64,000 nucleotides of DNA, taken from Vitis vinifera (lineage: Eukaryota > Streptophyta > Magnoliopsida > Vitales > Vitaceae). Location of the stretch: the NCBI RefSeq assembly GCF_030704535.1, contig NC_081821.1:3115001-3179000 (forward strand). The letters are read 5' to 3'. The notes under the pieces are model-generated. The model was not told where the DNA came from. It was given only the letters and a program-made list of their open reading frames with translations, and did not search any database. Of the stretch, positions 29,484 to 59,789 are shown piece after piece; the stretch's first letter is position 1, and each line of letters starts with the position of its first letter. Both the position numbers and the translations under genes were made by a program.

Positions 29484-30240
29484 AAAATGTGATGGGTTCA
29501 AATCATATCGATGAAACTTATTAAATTTTGTCATTCTTACTTTAAATTCAATCACCAACCTCTTTGGTATTAGCAAATATATCACCATCCTTAGCATACC
29601 TTTTCCAAGTTTTCTTTGTGTTTCTAATCATCTTTCCTTTTTTTTGTTTCCTTTTTTTGCTTTGGTTATTCAGGTTGAATGACACCCACTTTGTAATCAC
29701 TCTATCCTCGTAAAACATATACATGGTCTGAAATGCAGCATGGTTTTGACTTTTGAGTTAGAAAACGACTTTAAAAATCTATAAAGTGAGGGGTCCGTGT
29801 GCGACCAGATGACACCATAATAAATGGACATTATGAAATGAAAAGGATGGCCCCTTGACATTATGGAGCTTAATAATCTATTTTTTGTGAACCACTTGCA
29901 TAAAATAAAAACAATAATCCATTTTTAAAAGAAGAGATTGAATGTGTCAATTTTAGAAAGAAATGGTTTTAATTGATTAACACCCTCAATAATCTATTTT
30001 TGTGAACCACTTGCATAAAATAAAAACAATAATTCATTTTTAAAAGAAGAGTTTGAATGTGTCAATTTTATAAAAAGAAATGGTTTTAATGGACTAACAT
30101 GCTCAATAATCCATTTTTGTGAACCACTTGCATAAAATAAAAACAATAATCCGGCCATTTTTAAAATATGAGCTTGAAGGTGTCAACATTATAAAAAGAA
30201 ATGGTTTTAATTAACTAATATACGAGACTTATAGTGATTC
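29484..30240. repeat. Noncoding block X, copy 2
   Basis: Matches 26367-26827 from AAAAATGTGATGGGTTC to a GATTCACT end. It is longer because of extra sequence at about 29690-29770 and a local triplication listed separately. No coding content was seen. Confidence 0.85.
29871..30228. repeat. Tandem repeat, three units of about 118 bp
   Basis: Each unit contains GTGAACCACTTGCATAAAAT, then AAAACAATAAT, then AAGAAATGGTTTTAAT. Units start near 29871, 29988 and 30105. The homologous place in block X copy 1 has one unit. Confidence 0.85.
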
Positions 30241-32008
30241 ACTTTCAATGAAAGAGTTACGTTTACATATGATCATCGTAGATTTTAACTATGATGAAAT
30301 GAAGATTATAGGACAAATTATCTGACACTTTCTAGATTTTCCTTATTTCTCTCGATGTACCAAAAATCTCACCAAATCTCTACTTATTACTTAAATAAGG
30401 TAACTTAACTATATATATAAATTTGAAAATACCTTAACTTAAAATATCCTTACATACAAAATTTTGTATAGGGGCTCCGCCCCTTCAATCCTGAAATGGG
30501 GGGTTTATCACCAATTTAGTGTTGATCTAACTTCCAAGGTCAATCCACATATTGTTTCTACGTAGAAGGCGATCACCATTATAATAATAATTACGCTCTG
30601 CATATTTTAACATTAATTATATAGATGTGTTTTCAAATCATGAATTCATGTTGGTTGGGTTGAATTTAGTTCTTTCACATTAGAAAATGAAAAATAATTT
30701 GTACAAGACAACATAAAAATAAGATAATTAAACTTAAAATATCAAGTGATCATAAAAATGTTTTACATCAATACTCCTAAAACATTAAAGTAAGAAAGAA
30801 TAAGAGAAATAAATTAATATAAGCTTTAGGGGAATAGTACTAACCATATGTACTTGTCATGGGTCCAATTTGATTTAGTTCAAGCCAACTAAAAATTTCT
30901 TAACCTAAAAACCAGACTTTTATTTACTTCAGTCTGCCATCAAATTGAACCACTGGCATTTAAAAAAAAATGATGAAAAAAAATTAATACAATTTGGTTT
31001 GATTTTTTTAGTTAAAAATCATGACCATGATTAGTGTTCAAAAAGGAGCTGCATTTTCTTTAGATAGCTTTTAAAGAAAAATAAGATGTATGATAAAATT
31101 ATTTATTTTATTTCAAATAAGATACAAATATTATTCTTTGTAAGGAATTAAGACCCAACTCTTTTGAGAATAGTTTTAAAAAATAGTTTTTGAAAACTAT
31201 GTTACGATGTTTCGTAAAACAAAAATCTGTTTAAGAAATGAAATATTTTTAACTTGTTTTGTTTGTTTTAAAAATAACTTTTATATGAAATATTTTATTT
31301 TTAACTGTTCTTCATATTTATATAATTATTTTTTAAAATAATATCGAGAAAGTAAATACAAACAACTAAAAGATGTTATTTAAAAAATATTATTTTCTGT
31401 TTTGTTAAATGTAGTTTCTTATTTTTTTCGCTCTAGAGAATAGAAAACTACTTTTGAAATAGTTATCAAATAAGGTTTTAGGTTTGTTTCATAATGTTTT
31501 CAAAAGTAGTTTTCAAATGTTTATAAAAACAAAATTTTGTGTGGAAATTTAGACATGAAAGTACTATACATTTACGTGTAATGTAAGATTCCTCAAAATA
31601 TATATTTTTAATTATTTTACGGATTACTGTTTTAGAAAATATCACAATTACTTTAGTTATATTAAAGTATATCACCATTGAAAAAAACCATTAAAAAAAT
31701 ATACAGGTTTCCAATTCATATCAGTTGGTCTGGGCCAGGCATGTGCCCTAGGAATCCACTATATAATTGGACTCAGCAATTGGGTTGGTTTGGCCCAATA
31801 CATAACTAGTGGCCCAATTCCCAAGCCGATCTCTTCTCAACATAACCAAAATACCCCTACTCAATTGCTTAAATTACGAAAGACGTTAGCTAGTGCTCAA
31901 CTTTACCCATACATCCATCCCTGGGAATCTCACTCTAATGCCTCGGATTTTCTCGAGAAAATGAATTCTCAGGAAAATTCTTAGACCAGAGTGTACCAGA
32001 CAGCGACA
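30241..32008. other. Intergenic region and 5' UTR of the CDKD gene
   Basis: AT-rich noncoding DNA. Between about 31,140 and 31,500 several 'aaaatagttttcaaaa'-type stretches appear in both orientations and may be an old MITE. The last ~250 bases are less AT-rich and probably hold the CDKD promoter and 5' UTR. No gene was seen. Confidence 0.55.
31961..31984 (+). other. Possible upstream ORF in the CDKD leader
   Basis: An ATG with seven codons and a TAG, ending 24 bases before the CDKD start codon. It matters only if transcription starts upstream of it, which the sequence does not show. In frame with it are earlier ATGs back to 31790. Confidence 0.3.
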
Positions 32009-49949
<17,941 letters not shown>

Positions 49950-50023
49950 TATGTTATACCTATCTATTCTAAAGTTTGACCATTATTGAAGGGATGCATT
50001 GCTGTTGGACATGCATTCATGAG

Positions 50024-50144
50024 GTATGTAGTGAAGCTCTTAGAAATTGATTGTAACTTCCTTGTTCTTGCCATCTTTTTCGCTAAATCTAGGTTCAAGC
50101 ACTTTGTTCATTATTTTCTGTATTGAAATTGTTATGTTATGCAG
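50024..50144 (+). other. Possible intron in the CDKD 3' UTR
   Basis: GAG|GTATGT donor and TTATGCAG|AT acceptor, 121 bases, starting about 75 bases after the stop codon. The splice signals are good, but transcript data are needed to confirm use. Confidence 0.4.
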
Positions 50145-50816
50145 ATCTTGGTGGAGTGGAAGGTCATCACCATGTCATCAGATTGAAGTTATGGTCCTTG
50201 AAAAATTGTAAAAAGAAAAATTCCTTTTTCACCATCTCAGAGGATTTGTTGCATGCTATTGCACTTGGAGTTCAAAATTTTGAAGGCATTTCTTTTTATA
50301 ATCGATGCTGGAGAAAATAGTCCATTCATAGGTTTGGGATAATAAAATTCTAACATTTATTTTATATGTTACCGAGTCTCTACCTTGTCTTTCCCTAAAC
50401 GCACAGGCCCAAAAATGTTGTAGGCGGACTGTAACTTTCCTGTTTTTGTTGAACAAACGTTGGGATCCTAAGACAGATTACCTTGAAATGGTGTTTGTTT
50501 CTGTTCTAAAAGGTTGGTTTATTGGATGATGGCTGTCAGACCTATATTGTCGTGTTTCAGACTATGACAAATGAAATAATTCTATGCTTTGATTGGTGTT
50601 TGGGATTCTGTCTTCTTTTGATGGGCTTATTTTGTTTGGATGATCCATCTTATATTTTGCTTAAATGAGTTCTAACGAGCATTATTGGGAGATTTACAGC
50701 ATACCCGGTTTTCTGAACGCGTTTATCATCGTTTCTATTTTGTAAAATAAGGAACTTTTTTCAGAAATATGGGCATCTGACAGCATATTAATCTCAGATG
50801 AAAACAGGTGGGATAG

Positions 50817-51130
50817 TTGAGCCAACAGGATTTTTTTTTATTGATTCTTAATCTGAATATCTAAAGCTCCACGTAAATGATGTCTTACACCCGAGAGTAA
50901 AGGCGAGAGCAGGTCCAATAGAGGATTTGTTGTTTGATTGATTCTTAATCTGCATGGAAACAGAATTCATTTTGATTGATGTTGATCTGCATAACATAGC
51001 TAAAGCTCCATGTGAACAATGATCTCAATGCGCAACGGTGAGGGACAAAGAACAGGTTGAATTATTGAGCTAAACAGGATTCAGTTTAATTTGTCCTTAA
51101 CCTGGAGAGCTAAAAAGCTCCAGTTGTCTG
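50817..51130. repeat. Degenerate tandem repeat, about 2.5 units
   Basis: Units of about 120-140 bp share CAGGATT/CAGAATTC, TTGATTCTTAATCTG-like, CTAAAGCTCCA(C/T)GT and GAGCAGGT/GAACAGGT blocks. The third unit is cut short and runs toward the MATE 3' end. Confidence 0.5.
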
Positions 51131-51424
51131 GTACAGAACAACCAGAATATTTTCTCACTTTATTTGTAATAAACCCACACCTAGAAATACCAGATACATC
51201 AAAACCCTGAGAATTAACTTCAGAATGGCATTGTAACAAAGCAAGGAACCCCCTTGAATCTTTCACCCAGCACCCAATGCAATGATGAATGGAGAGGACT
51301 GCATAACTTGTTCTACTTGTAAGCAGATCGACTTTCCGAGAGTTAGGAACCAAAACTTTGTCAAGTTTTTAGTGCACCGTTCTTCTGCCTTTACTCAGAA
51401 GGTTTCTCTTCTGTAATCTATACT

Positions 51425-54400
51425 TCAGCTCAATGACCCTGTCTCAATAGGGATTATAGCATCATAGACTCTATCTGTAGCCTTCTTTGCCTAAACAAAA
51501 CGGAGGGGAGACTTCAGTTGGAGGAGGAGAAACAAAAGGAGATTCAAGCACTGAAATGAAAAGAAGGAAAGAATGCTTTACTTCATCCTCCCAGTTAGTG
51601 CGTAGAGTTACGATAAGAAGGGACAAAACTTGAACAATGAGCGCACATATAATCCCCAACCAGAGGCCCTAATCCAAACATTTTAACAGACAAGATTACA
51701 TGAAATCACTTGCTTCAAGTTAATTGGAGACGACAAAAAACGTATTCTAGTAAAAGGGAGAATGGTGAACTCTTACCCTGCCTCCAATGTGGAAGACAAA
51801 AGCTAATAAAATAGCACACGGAATTCCCACAAGATAATATGATCCTAGATTGACAAAGGCACCAATCTTCTGCCAACCGCATCCTCTAGCAGTGCCTAAA
51901 TGTTCAGGAACAATAAAATTAGCCGCTACAGTCTACATTCAAGTTCTGCAGAAGATCATCTTCAATATTCCATTCAGTTGATGGAGATTATATTCTAAGT
52001 GCAAAGTGATTGTGTTTTTTGTGACAACAAAAATGTGTTTTGTTTAGTGGTAAATGTTGACATTACTTCAAATATTGAGTAATGAGCACAAACATTATCA
52101 AATAAAAGGTGGTGGTTTGTCTGTTTTCTTATGGTCTGGAGCCTTAAAGAAATGGATGATAATTATACTAGTCGTAGATGAAAGTCAAGAAAACCTGAAA
52201 GGACACACTGCATTCCATCTAGGAAGTTGGATAATGCAACAATTGGCATCATGGCTGCTACATATTTGACCACTTCTATTTCATTGCTGTAGGCATAGCC
52301 CCAGATGTTCCTTATCAATATCAGAAGTAGTCCAAGGAGAGTGCCTTCAGCTATGGCCATGACTAAGACGACAAATACTGCTAAACGTGCAGCTTGTGGA
52401 TGCCCTGCCCCAAGTTCATTTGAGACCCTTGTGCTGTACAGAGAAATGAAGAATACATGCATCAAATCAAAGTTGTGGGAGGCATGGTTTTGAGTTTCCA
52501 TTACAACATCAAGTTCACTTGTGGTTGAAATCAAGATGATATCCTACAAATTAATTAGTTGACTTTTTTGTAAACCAAGTATGGGAATTTTGGCTCTGAA
52601 TCAAGTCCTAGCCGTTAATGTTAAAAAGTTCAATGTTGAATACATGTTCAATTTAGACCGACTTACCTCACAGCTCCACTGAGTCCAAAGGGGATCATCC
52701 AAACTGTTGCAGCAGTATTAAGGCTGGGAAACAAATGTGTTCCATTAAGATCAGACTATAATGTGGGGTTGTACATAAGAAATCAATAAAACTCAATGGA
52801 AATCAAGAAAATCCTAAGAAATGAAGACAGATAATGTTGGGATTCAACACTCACCAGATCGAAAGCACTGAAGTCTGTAACTTTGGATTAGGAAGGAGAC
52901 CAGATAGAAGAACCATCAGCTCAAATGACCACATTTCCAAGCTGTTCAATTTTATGGAAATAAACTGCATTCAAATCTTTAGACACATTGAATACAAATC
53001 ACGATAATGAGACTGTTTCATAGTAGAGGAAGATAAAATGAATTTTCCAGATGTTTTTGTTATCTTCTTGAAAGCATAAGAAATGGAAATTTACCAGACC
53101 ATAACAGCAGAAGGAATAGCAAGTCTAAGAAAACTCGGGATATTATGCAGGGCCTCCTTTGAAAATCCAGTCCTAGTTTTCGAGCAAGAAGAAGAGAATT
53201 TAACATATAGTGCCAACAATAAAACATTGATCCAACAGGAGATGCTATTTGCCAAAGCAGCCCCTTTACTTCCAAGGCCAGATTTGAAAACCAGAAACCA
53301 GCACACCAGAACATGCAGTAAGGTTGTGATTCCAGAGCTTAGCATCATTGGGAAGACTATGTTTTGGGTTTGCAAGAATCTGACAAGGCACTGAAGGAGG
53401 CCATAGGCAAAGAGGCTCGGGATCATGAAACGGGCATAAAGTTCGGCTTCTTGTGATATCTCAGGATCTTGGCCCACGGCCATTAGAATGGTTCCTGTAT
53501 ATGCCCAAATGGTAGCAAGAGGTATGCTAACAATTAGAAGAATAAGCATGGCCCTCTGCATGTGTATACTGAGCATATGATACTGCTTTGCTCCATAGGA
53601 CTGCCCACATAAGGTATCCAATGCACTTGCCATCCCCATCTATCCAACCAAAAAGAAAAATGACAAACAAATTTTCAGTTCAAGTTTTACTTAGCAAAAG
53701 ACCCTCCTAAACAGACAAGGAAAAAAAAAAAAAAACACAAATTGGGTTTACATGTAGCATTTATGCTTCTTCATTAGGCTGTGAAAGGGCCAAGGGAAGA
53801 TAGATAATTCAACATTTTCCCCACTTTTTGGGACTGGAATGGTTACTACCAACAAAAGAAACTCTTATGGAAACAAATTTAATAGTTCTTGTTATAGCTG
53901 CTTATTAATGCATTCGTCCGGATAAATCTTTATCATCAAGGATTTCAATGGAAAGGCTAAAGGCTTCATTTCAATCTCAGGAGAAAACAAGGAAAATAAA
54001 AAGTGCTTAAGATAACTTTAAAATAGATTTTTTTTCCCAAGCCATCTTCAGATTTTAATTTTCCTCCCTTTGTTCTCAACAAAATAAGAAAAACAGAGCC
54101 TACAGCTGTGATAAACCACTAAGCCCATCTCTCAAATCAATTCCACAATAACAAAAATGTAAAAATGGGCTGAAAATTGCAGAGCCCATTAAAGGAAAAA
54201 TCATATAAGCGATTACAGCCAAGAAAATCAAGTCTACACCTGTCCTTACTGAAGTAACCAAGTTTACCACTCGTCCTGTGCACAAAACACAGACAAGAAA
54301 TCATTATACCCATTACTCAAAACTATACAACATTCCCTAAACGAAAGGCAAATCACATAAATTGAATAGCACAACAGTCCCACCAAGTTCGAGATGTATA

Positions 54401-54751
54401 TCCACCCTCCACGCTCATAGATTTCTATATTACAGAGAAAACAAGCGAGAGAAAAGAAACCCAACTCACCAACAAGCTGGACCCAGTGACAGAAGCAAAG
54501 GAAGTAGCCATTGAAGCACCAGAGAGAGCTAACTCACCCAGATGACCCACAAACATCACAGATATCAGCTGCAAACAATACTGCAAAAGGCTGACAGATA
54601 TCAAAGGTCCTGCCAACCACAGCTGCTTCTTCACTTCTTCTACTACCTTATCTCTCTGAAAAACCTTCCCTTTGCTTCTCTCTCCACCATCTTCTCCACA
54701 GCTTTGGATCAGAGGAGACCTCAGAGTTGGCTTCTCATCCCCTCTATCCAT
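51425..54751 (-). CDS. MATE efflux transporter (DETOXIFICATION family)
   Basis: Multi-drug and toxic compound extrusion transporter; such proteins move metabolites or xenobiotics out of the cytosol in exchange for H+. Exons 54751-54470, 53639-53095, 52941-52855, 52723-52667, 52433-52195, 51895-51777, 51668-51582 and 51490-51425 give 493 residues, the normal plant length, with all junctions in frame. The N-terminus is hydrophilic and acidic (~45 residues), followed by hydrophobic segments consistent with twelve helices. Family motifs include [16 protein letters not shown] at the start of exon 2, [10 protein letters not shown] in exon 5 and [15 protein letters not shown] in exon 6. An ATG six codons upstream (54769) is an alternative start. 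It converges on CDKD. The substrate cannot be told from sequence. Confidence 0.95.
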
Positions 54752-55189
54752 CTTCTCCTTCACACACACTCGCAGAGGAGAAGGCCAATTCAGCGGTGCC
54801 TATTGCTCTATAAACAATCGAAATCTTGTAATGCCTAAAATGCCCATACATTGAATGGTAAAAGGTTAGAATTATTTGAATGTGGCAGTCTGTGATTGGC
54901 TATATTTTGGAGGTACAGGCCAAAAGCAGTGGGGCTGGTTCCATATGATTGTCCAAATACATAATAATTTAGAAAAAGACAAAAGATGAAGAGGGCAGCT
55001 ACCATATTTGACTGTTGGAAGGCTCTGACTCACAGTAATAAATAGATATTTATATATATTGGGGAAATGATACTAATTATCGAGGGAGAGGGAGATTTTT
55101 GGAAAGGAAAAAAAATTGTCCAGTCCAATCATGGTTGGTGGTGCACAAAATGTTAATGTTGAGTCAGGAAAGAAATAGGGAATAACCAT

Positions 55190-55884
55190 GTACCACCTAC
55201 AAAAAAACGTGAGATTTTAAAACTTTACATTTTTTCTTTTTTTAATTTTAGTGTAAAATGGGAAAAGATATCACTTAATCAGGCATTGCTTTCAAATTTA
55301 TTTCATAATTATCCTCAAAAAGTAAAGGACAAAGTACTTTTATTATTTTTCTCTCCTTAATATATCTCCCTTACCATTTGCTATCTTCCCATTTTTTTCT
55401 TTTTTTTTCCCTCTGTTGCTACCATAATACATTGTCACATATTATAGTTTTTTTTACTATTTTTATTCTTTTACTTTATATATATATTTAATATGCTCAT
55501 GTATCTTCTTATAAAATTTCTTTAATTTAAATTTATTTTTACTCTCTAATTTCTCCATATTTATTGATTTTAATTTTTATTTACGTATTAAACTTAAAAT
55601 GATAATATATAATAAATAGTTAATATAACAAATGAAATAAAAACAAAAATATATAATGGATAAAAATGAAAATACTCTCCCACAAATAATATATTTGATG
55701 ACTTTAAATAATAATTATATTAATACATTTTATTACTTTATCCTTTACTTTTAAGGGTAATTGTAGAATAAATTTGAAAACACCATTAGAGTGCATGAAT
55801 AGATAATATTTTTTTTTGATTTTACACTAAAATTAGAAAGGAGAAGGTAAAGTTCTAAAATCTCATATTGTTTGTAGTTGGTGT
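55190..55884. mobile_element. MITE (695 bp) with 8-bp target duplication
   Basis: ATAACCAT flanks both sides (55182-55189 and 55885-55892). The termini GTACCACCTACAAA on the left and TTTGTAGTTGGTGT on the right are imperfect inverted repeats. They continue inward with GAGATTTTA(A/G)AACTTTAC on the left, mirrored on the right. The interior is AT-rich and noncoding. The 8-bp duplication suggests hAT mobilisation. Confidence 0.8.
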
Positions 55885-56599
55885 ATAACCATATGATTTC
55901 CTCAAACAAATATCCATGATGGCAAAACCAACTATTTCAACTTATTGGTATACTCCTGATATCACAATCATATATTTTGAGGACATGTTTATTGTTATAA
56001 CGTCCCAACTCGTCGTATGACCACATTTTATAAGTTGTTAGATGTGTGCTTATTCCAAATGTTTCTACTTAGTTACATCGAATGGTTTCAAATGAAAAGA
56101 TACTAAACTCGAACCTGAATGAAACAAACCGGATGTCCATCACAATAGAGCCCGAGTGTTTATATACACAATAATTTTGGTTTTGCTAAAAAAAGAACAT
56201 TACTCTATAAATTCAAATTAATTTTTTTTACAACTTATTAAATTTTGTGAGATACAAATTAACAAAATATCATTCAAACTTTATTTGATTGAAGAAAAAT
56301 TAAGCTGATATGTTTTTTTTTTTTAAAGAGTTATTTGATTAAAGGATGAAACCATCCAATTTTGTAAATTTAATCTTCGACTTTTTTCAACCCTAAAAAT
56401 ACCCATTTTGGATAAAAATGCCCTCAATTTTTTCTTTTAAAAATGACCATTTTTTTTAAATACACATGTAAATAATCACTATATTGAGGAGCATTTATGT
56501 CAAAAAAATGTTACTTATTAATACAAAAAATAAAGGAGGGTAGATTTACAAAATATAATTTTTTTTATCCCTTTTAATAAATTAATTAAAAAAAAATGA

Positions 56600-59130
56600 T
56601 ATGTTGACACTGTTAGATGATATGTTTTTAATGAAATTAAAGTTTATAAATTATAGTTTATCTTAAAGCCTGATTATACTTGACTAAAATTTATTAAACA
56701 TGGAATTGCATTAGCCTAAATAAATTTTAATATATATATATATATTAATTTTCATATTAAACTATTTTGACAAAATTATCAAAATAAGTAAATTAAGATA
56801 CCCTTATAAAGCTTAAAAACAATCTTATAACTTGTTGAAAGCGATAATATAAATATGACTTTATCATTTAAAATAAAATTAAGTGATAAGTTTTAAGTAA
56901 TGAGGCATTTTAAGTGATAAGTCATTAGCCACGAAGTTTTCAATTTTATATAAAACTTAATAAGGTCTAACTTTTAACTAAAGTAAAAGTTAGAGTATGT
57001 CTACAAATTATATTATATTACTAGTTATCTTTTTTCCATGAATAAAAGAAGAAAAAGAATAAACTTCACTTGCATGCAGTCAAATTAAGTCTAATATTTA
57101 AAGTAAGATTCAATAGCTTATGATAATTAAGTTTTGTCATTTTATTTGAAATGCATGGACAGTATGTTGCTATTTGTTCGTCTCTTTGTGGTTTAATTCT
57201 TGGAATCTGTGGACTAAAAAATAGTGATAGTGAATGGTGATGACTCCTCATATGATCATATCTTGTCATTATTGGATAAATGTCTAAATTGAATTCAACT
57301 TGATGGCAAAAACAAGAGTAGTAGTTGGGCATGTGAAGGCTTTTTCTAAGGCAAGACACCTACTTGAGCTGCAAGAATGGCTTTCTGTCTAAGTAGACTA
57401 TAAGTTGAATTTAATATGAAGCAGCCAGACATGGACTTCTAGTATTTAAAAAAATATCCACAATGAAAATTGCTTCTATTTTAATGGCATAGTAAGAAAG
57501 AGTTCCGTGTTTGTTTTATTTATTGTATGACGATTTGATTTTTTGCCCCTATTTCAATAATGTCAACATTATATTTGACAAAAAAAAAAAAAAAAAAAAT
57601 TAGAGTAAGTGTAAAGTAGTGGACTGAGATTTGATGTTATGACTGTATGGCTCAAATCAAGTAAGAACTTGTTAATTAATTCTATATATAATTTTCATAA
57701 TTTCTGGCATCTCTTATTTATTTAGAACCCTTTTACTCATATATATAAAGATTTTCAAAGCTTGATTTTTATAGATATATTCATAGTTGGATTTAAAAAA
57801 AAAAAATCGGTGTGACATAAATGATGAAAACTCATCAAAAAATTAGAGAATATTAAAAAAATGATAAAAAAAAAATAATACATATTTAAATTATTTTATT
57901 GAAAAAAAATTATATATATAATTTGTGCAATATTAAGTAATAATACATGAAACTTGAAAACATATTTTTAGATATTTATTTAATTTAAATGTATTCAAAG
58001 GTAAAAAAAAAAATGGTGATATATTTATGATTTTTTTTAAAATGTTTATAATTTTATTTTCAAATTTATATTTATCTTATATTCAATTAATATATAAAGA
58101 GATTAAAAAAGGTTTGATAATGGTTTTTATATTTTAATAATTAATGAAATGAGATTTGAAATAATTAATGAAATGATATTTGAACATAAGATAATTAAAA
58201 TTAATTTATTATTAAAATTTCATTTCAATATTTTTATTTTCTAGGAATGTATTAAAATGTATAATCATTTCTACAATTTTTTAAAAAAAAATAAGAAATC
58301 AACTTCAGTATATAATTAATGTTAGCAGTAAATAAGGGTGGATTTGCTCAAAAATAAAATGCCTGAAATATCCACAAAAAATCTGCAAAGCTATATCAAC
58401 TTTTCTATTCAAATATTTTTCCGGTGAGCAGCAATAATCGAAATTTTTGGCCACCAATAACCAAAATTTCTATGAAATATTCACAATATTTTCTGAAATT
58501 TTCATCCTTAGTGAAACCAAAAGATTGTGATTATTTCCATGAAAACCTACACTTTAAAAAAAGACTTTAAAATTGATTTTGAAAACCATTTCCAAGAACA
58601 ACTCAGATGTTAAATAGCAGTTATTTTAAGAAATAATACATAAATTAATGAAAGTACAAGATTATGAAACAATTTGAGGTTATTAATGATTCAGGTTTTG
58701 ATTACACTAACTGAAATATCAAATTTTAGTTTCCTCCAATATTTATACTTTAGTAACATATTTCAATCACAATTTCTTTGGTATTATTATTATAATTGCC
58801 AAGAAACTGAAACTGTTACTGCAATATAAGTAGTTGTAATCCCATCAGAAAATTGTGATTCTGATGAAAAATAAGTTTGACGTGGGTGGGTGAGTATGTA
58901 TGATAAAGTAGAGGAGGTTTGTATGATGGACGCTGTCCTTATAAATAATATTCATCATGAGTATGTATTATTCATCAAGAGTATGTCTATAAAATTTTGA
59001 AAATTAAAATCAAAATAGAGAAAGGGGAACAAAATATAAAAATTGCATACTTATTTCTTAAGGCTCATACTTATTTTCTCTCTTACCCTCTATTTATATA
59101 AAACTCAATTACAAAACCATGGTGTTGAGA
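56600..59130. repeat. Noncoding duplication, first half
   Basis: Colinear with 59790-61730. Shared landmarks in order: CATATTAAACTATTTT, AAATTATAT(T/C)AT, TTTTGTCATTTTATTTGAAA, CTCTTTGTGG, CAAGAATGGC, GAATTTAATATGAAG, ATCAGAAAATTGTGATTCT, and finally TTTATATAAAACTCAATT at 59093. No conserved reading frame was seen. Confidence 0.7.
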
Positions 59131-59470
59131 TTTATCATCTCATATTGAAATTTAGATCCTCGAATTTAATATATATATATAATTTTATGATTAAATAAAG
59201 TTATTTATTATATAAATAAAAGAAATAACTAGTTTTTTTAATTAAAAATTATCATTTATTAAAAATAAAATAACTCTTATTTTCTCCTAACCTTTTACCA
59301 TAATTACCAACTCCTTCTCTCTTTTTTAAGGAGTTCTTTGCTTTTACTTGATGTAAATAAAAAAAAAATGTGTCAAACTTAATAACTTAAGAAAAATTAA
59401 TTTAATTTTACTAAACAATTTTAAGGTTCGTGTTAGGATCTTGACAAGTACTTAAAAAAAATTGTTATTC

Positions 59471-59713
59471 TTATATTTGGTTTTACTATAAAAAAAGAAG
59501 AAGAAAGAAAATCAAATATAAATAAAATTAGTTTAAAATTTTTATATTTTAAAATTATTTAATGTTTATATATAGTAGTTAAAGTAAATGAAACGAGTTT
59601 CAAATATTATATAAAAATAATTTATTGAATTTAAATATATTTTTTATTTATTTTTTTCTTCTACTTTTACTCTTTATTTTATTTCTCTTAAATTTTATGA
59701 AAGTCAAATATAG
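59471..59713. mobile_element. Possible MITE
   Basis: The ends TTATATTTGGTTTTACTATAA and GAAAGTCAAATATAG are imperfect inverted repeats around an AT-rich noncoding core. No convincing target duplication was found. Confidence 0.35.
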
Positions 59714-59789
59714 CTTAATGGTTTTTATTGTTATTAGTTGAGTTGAAGCTAAAATTATAATTTTAATGAGTATTATTGGTATTATAAAA

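Larger units (their letters stand above)
49950..51424. other. Region between the convergent CDKD and MATE genes
   Basis: Holds the CDKD 3' UTR, including a likely UTR intron, and the presumed MATE 3' UTR on the right. A degenerate repeat at 50817-51130 is listed separately. No gene was seen. Confidence 0.55.

Noticed and set aside
52054-54838. Plus-strand frames over the MATE gene
   Set aside because: Antisense shadows of membrane-protein exons.
57330-57420. Possible microRNA precursor around CAAGAATGGC, shared with 60,640
   Set aside because: I could not see a stable local stem or match to a known mature miRNA; the conservation is covered by the duplication finding.
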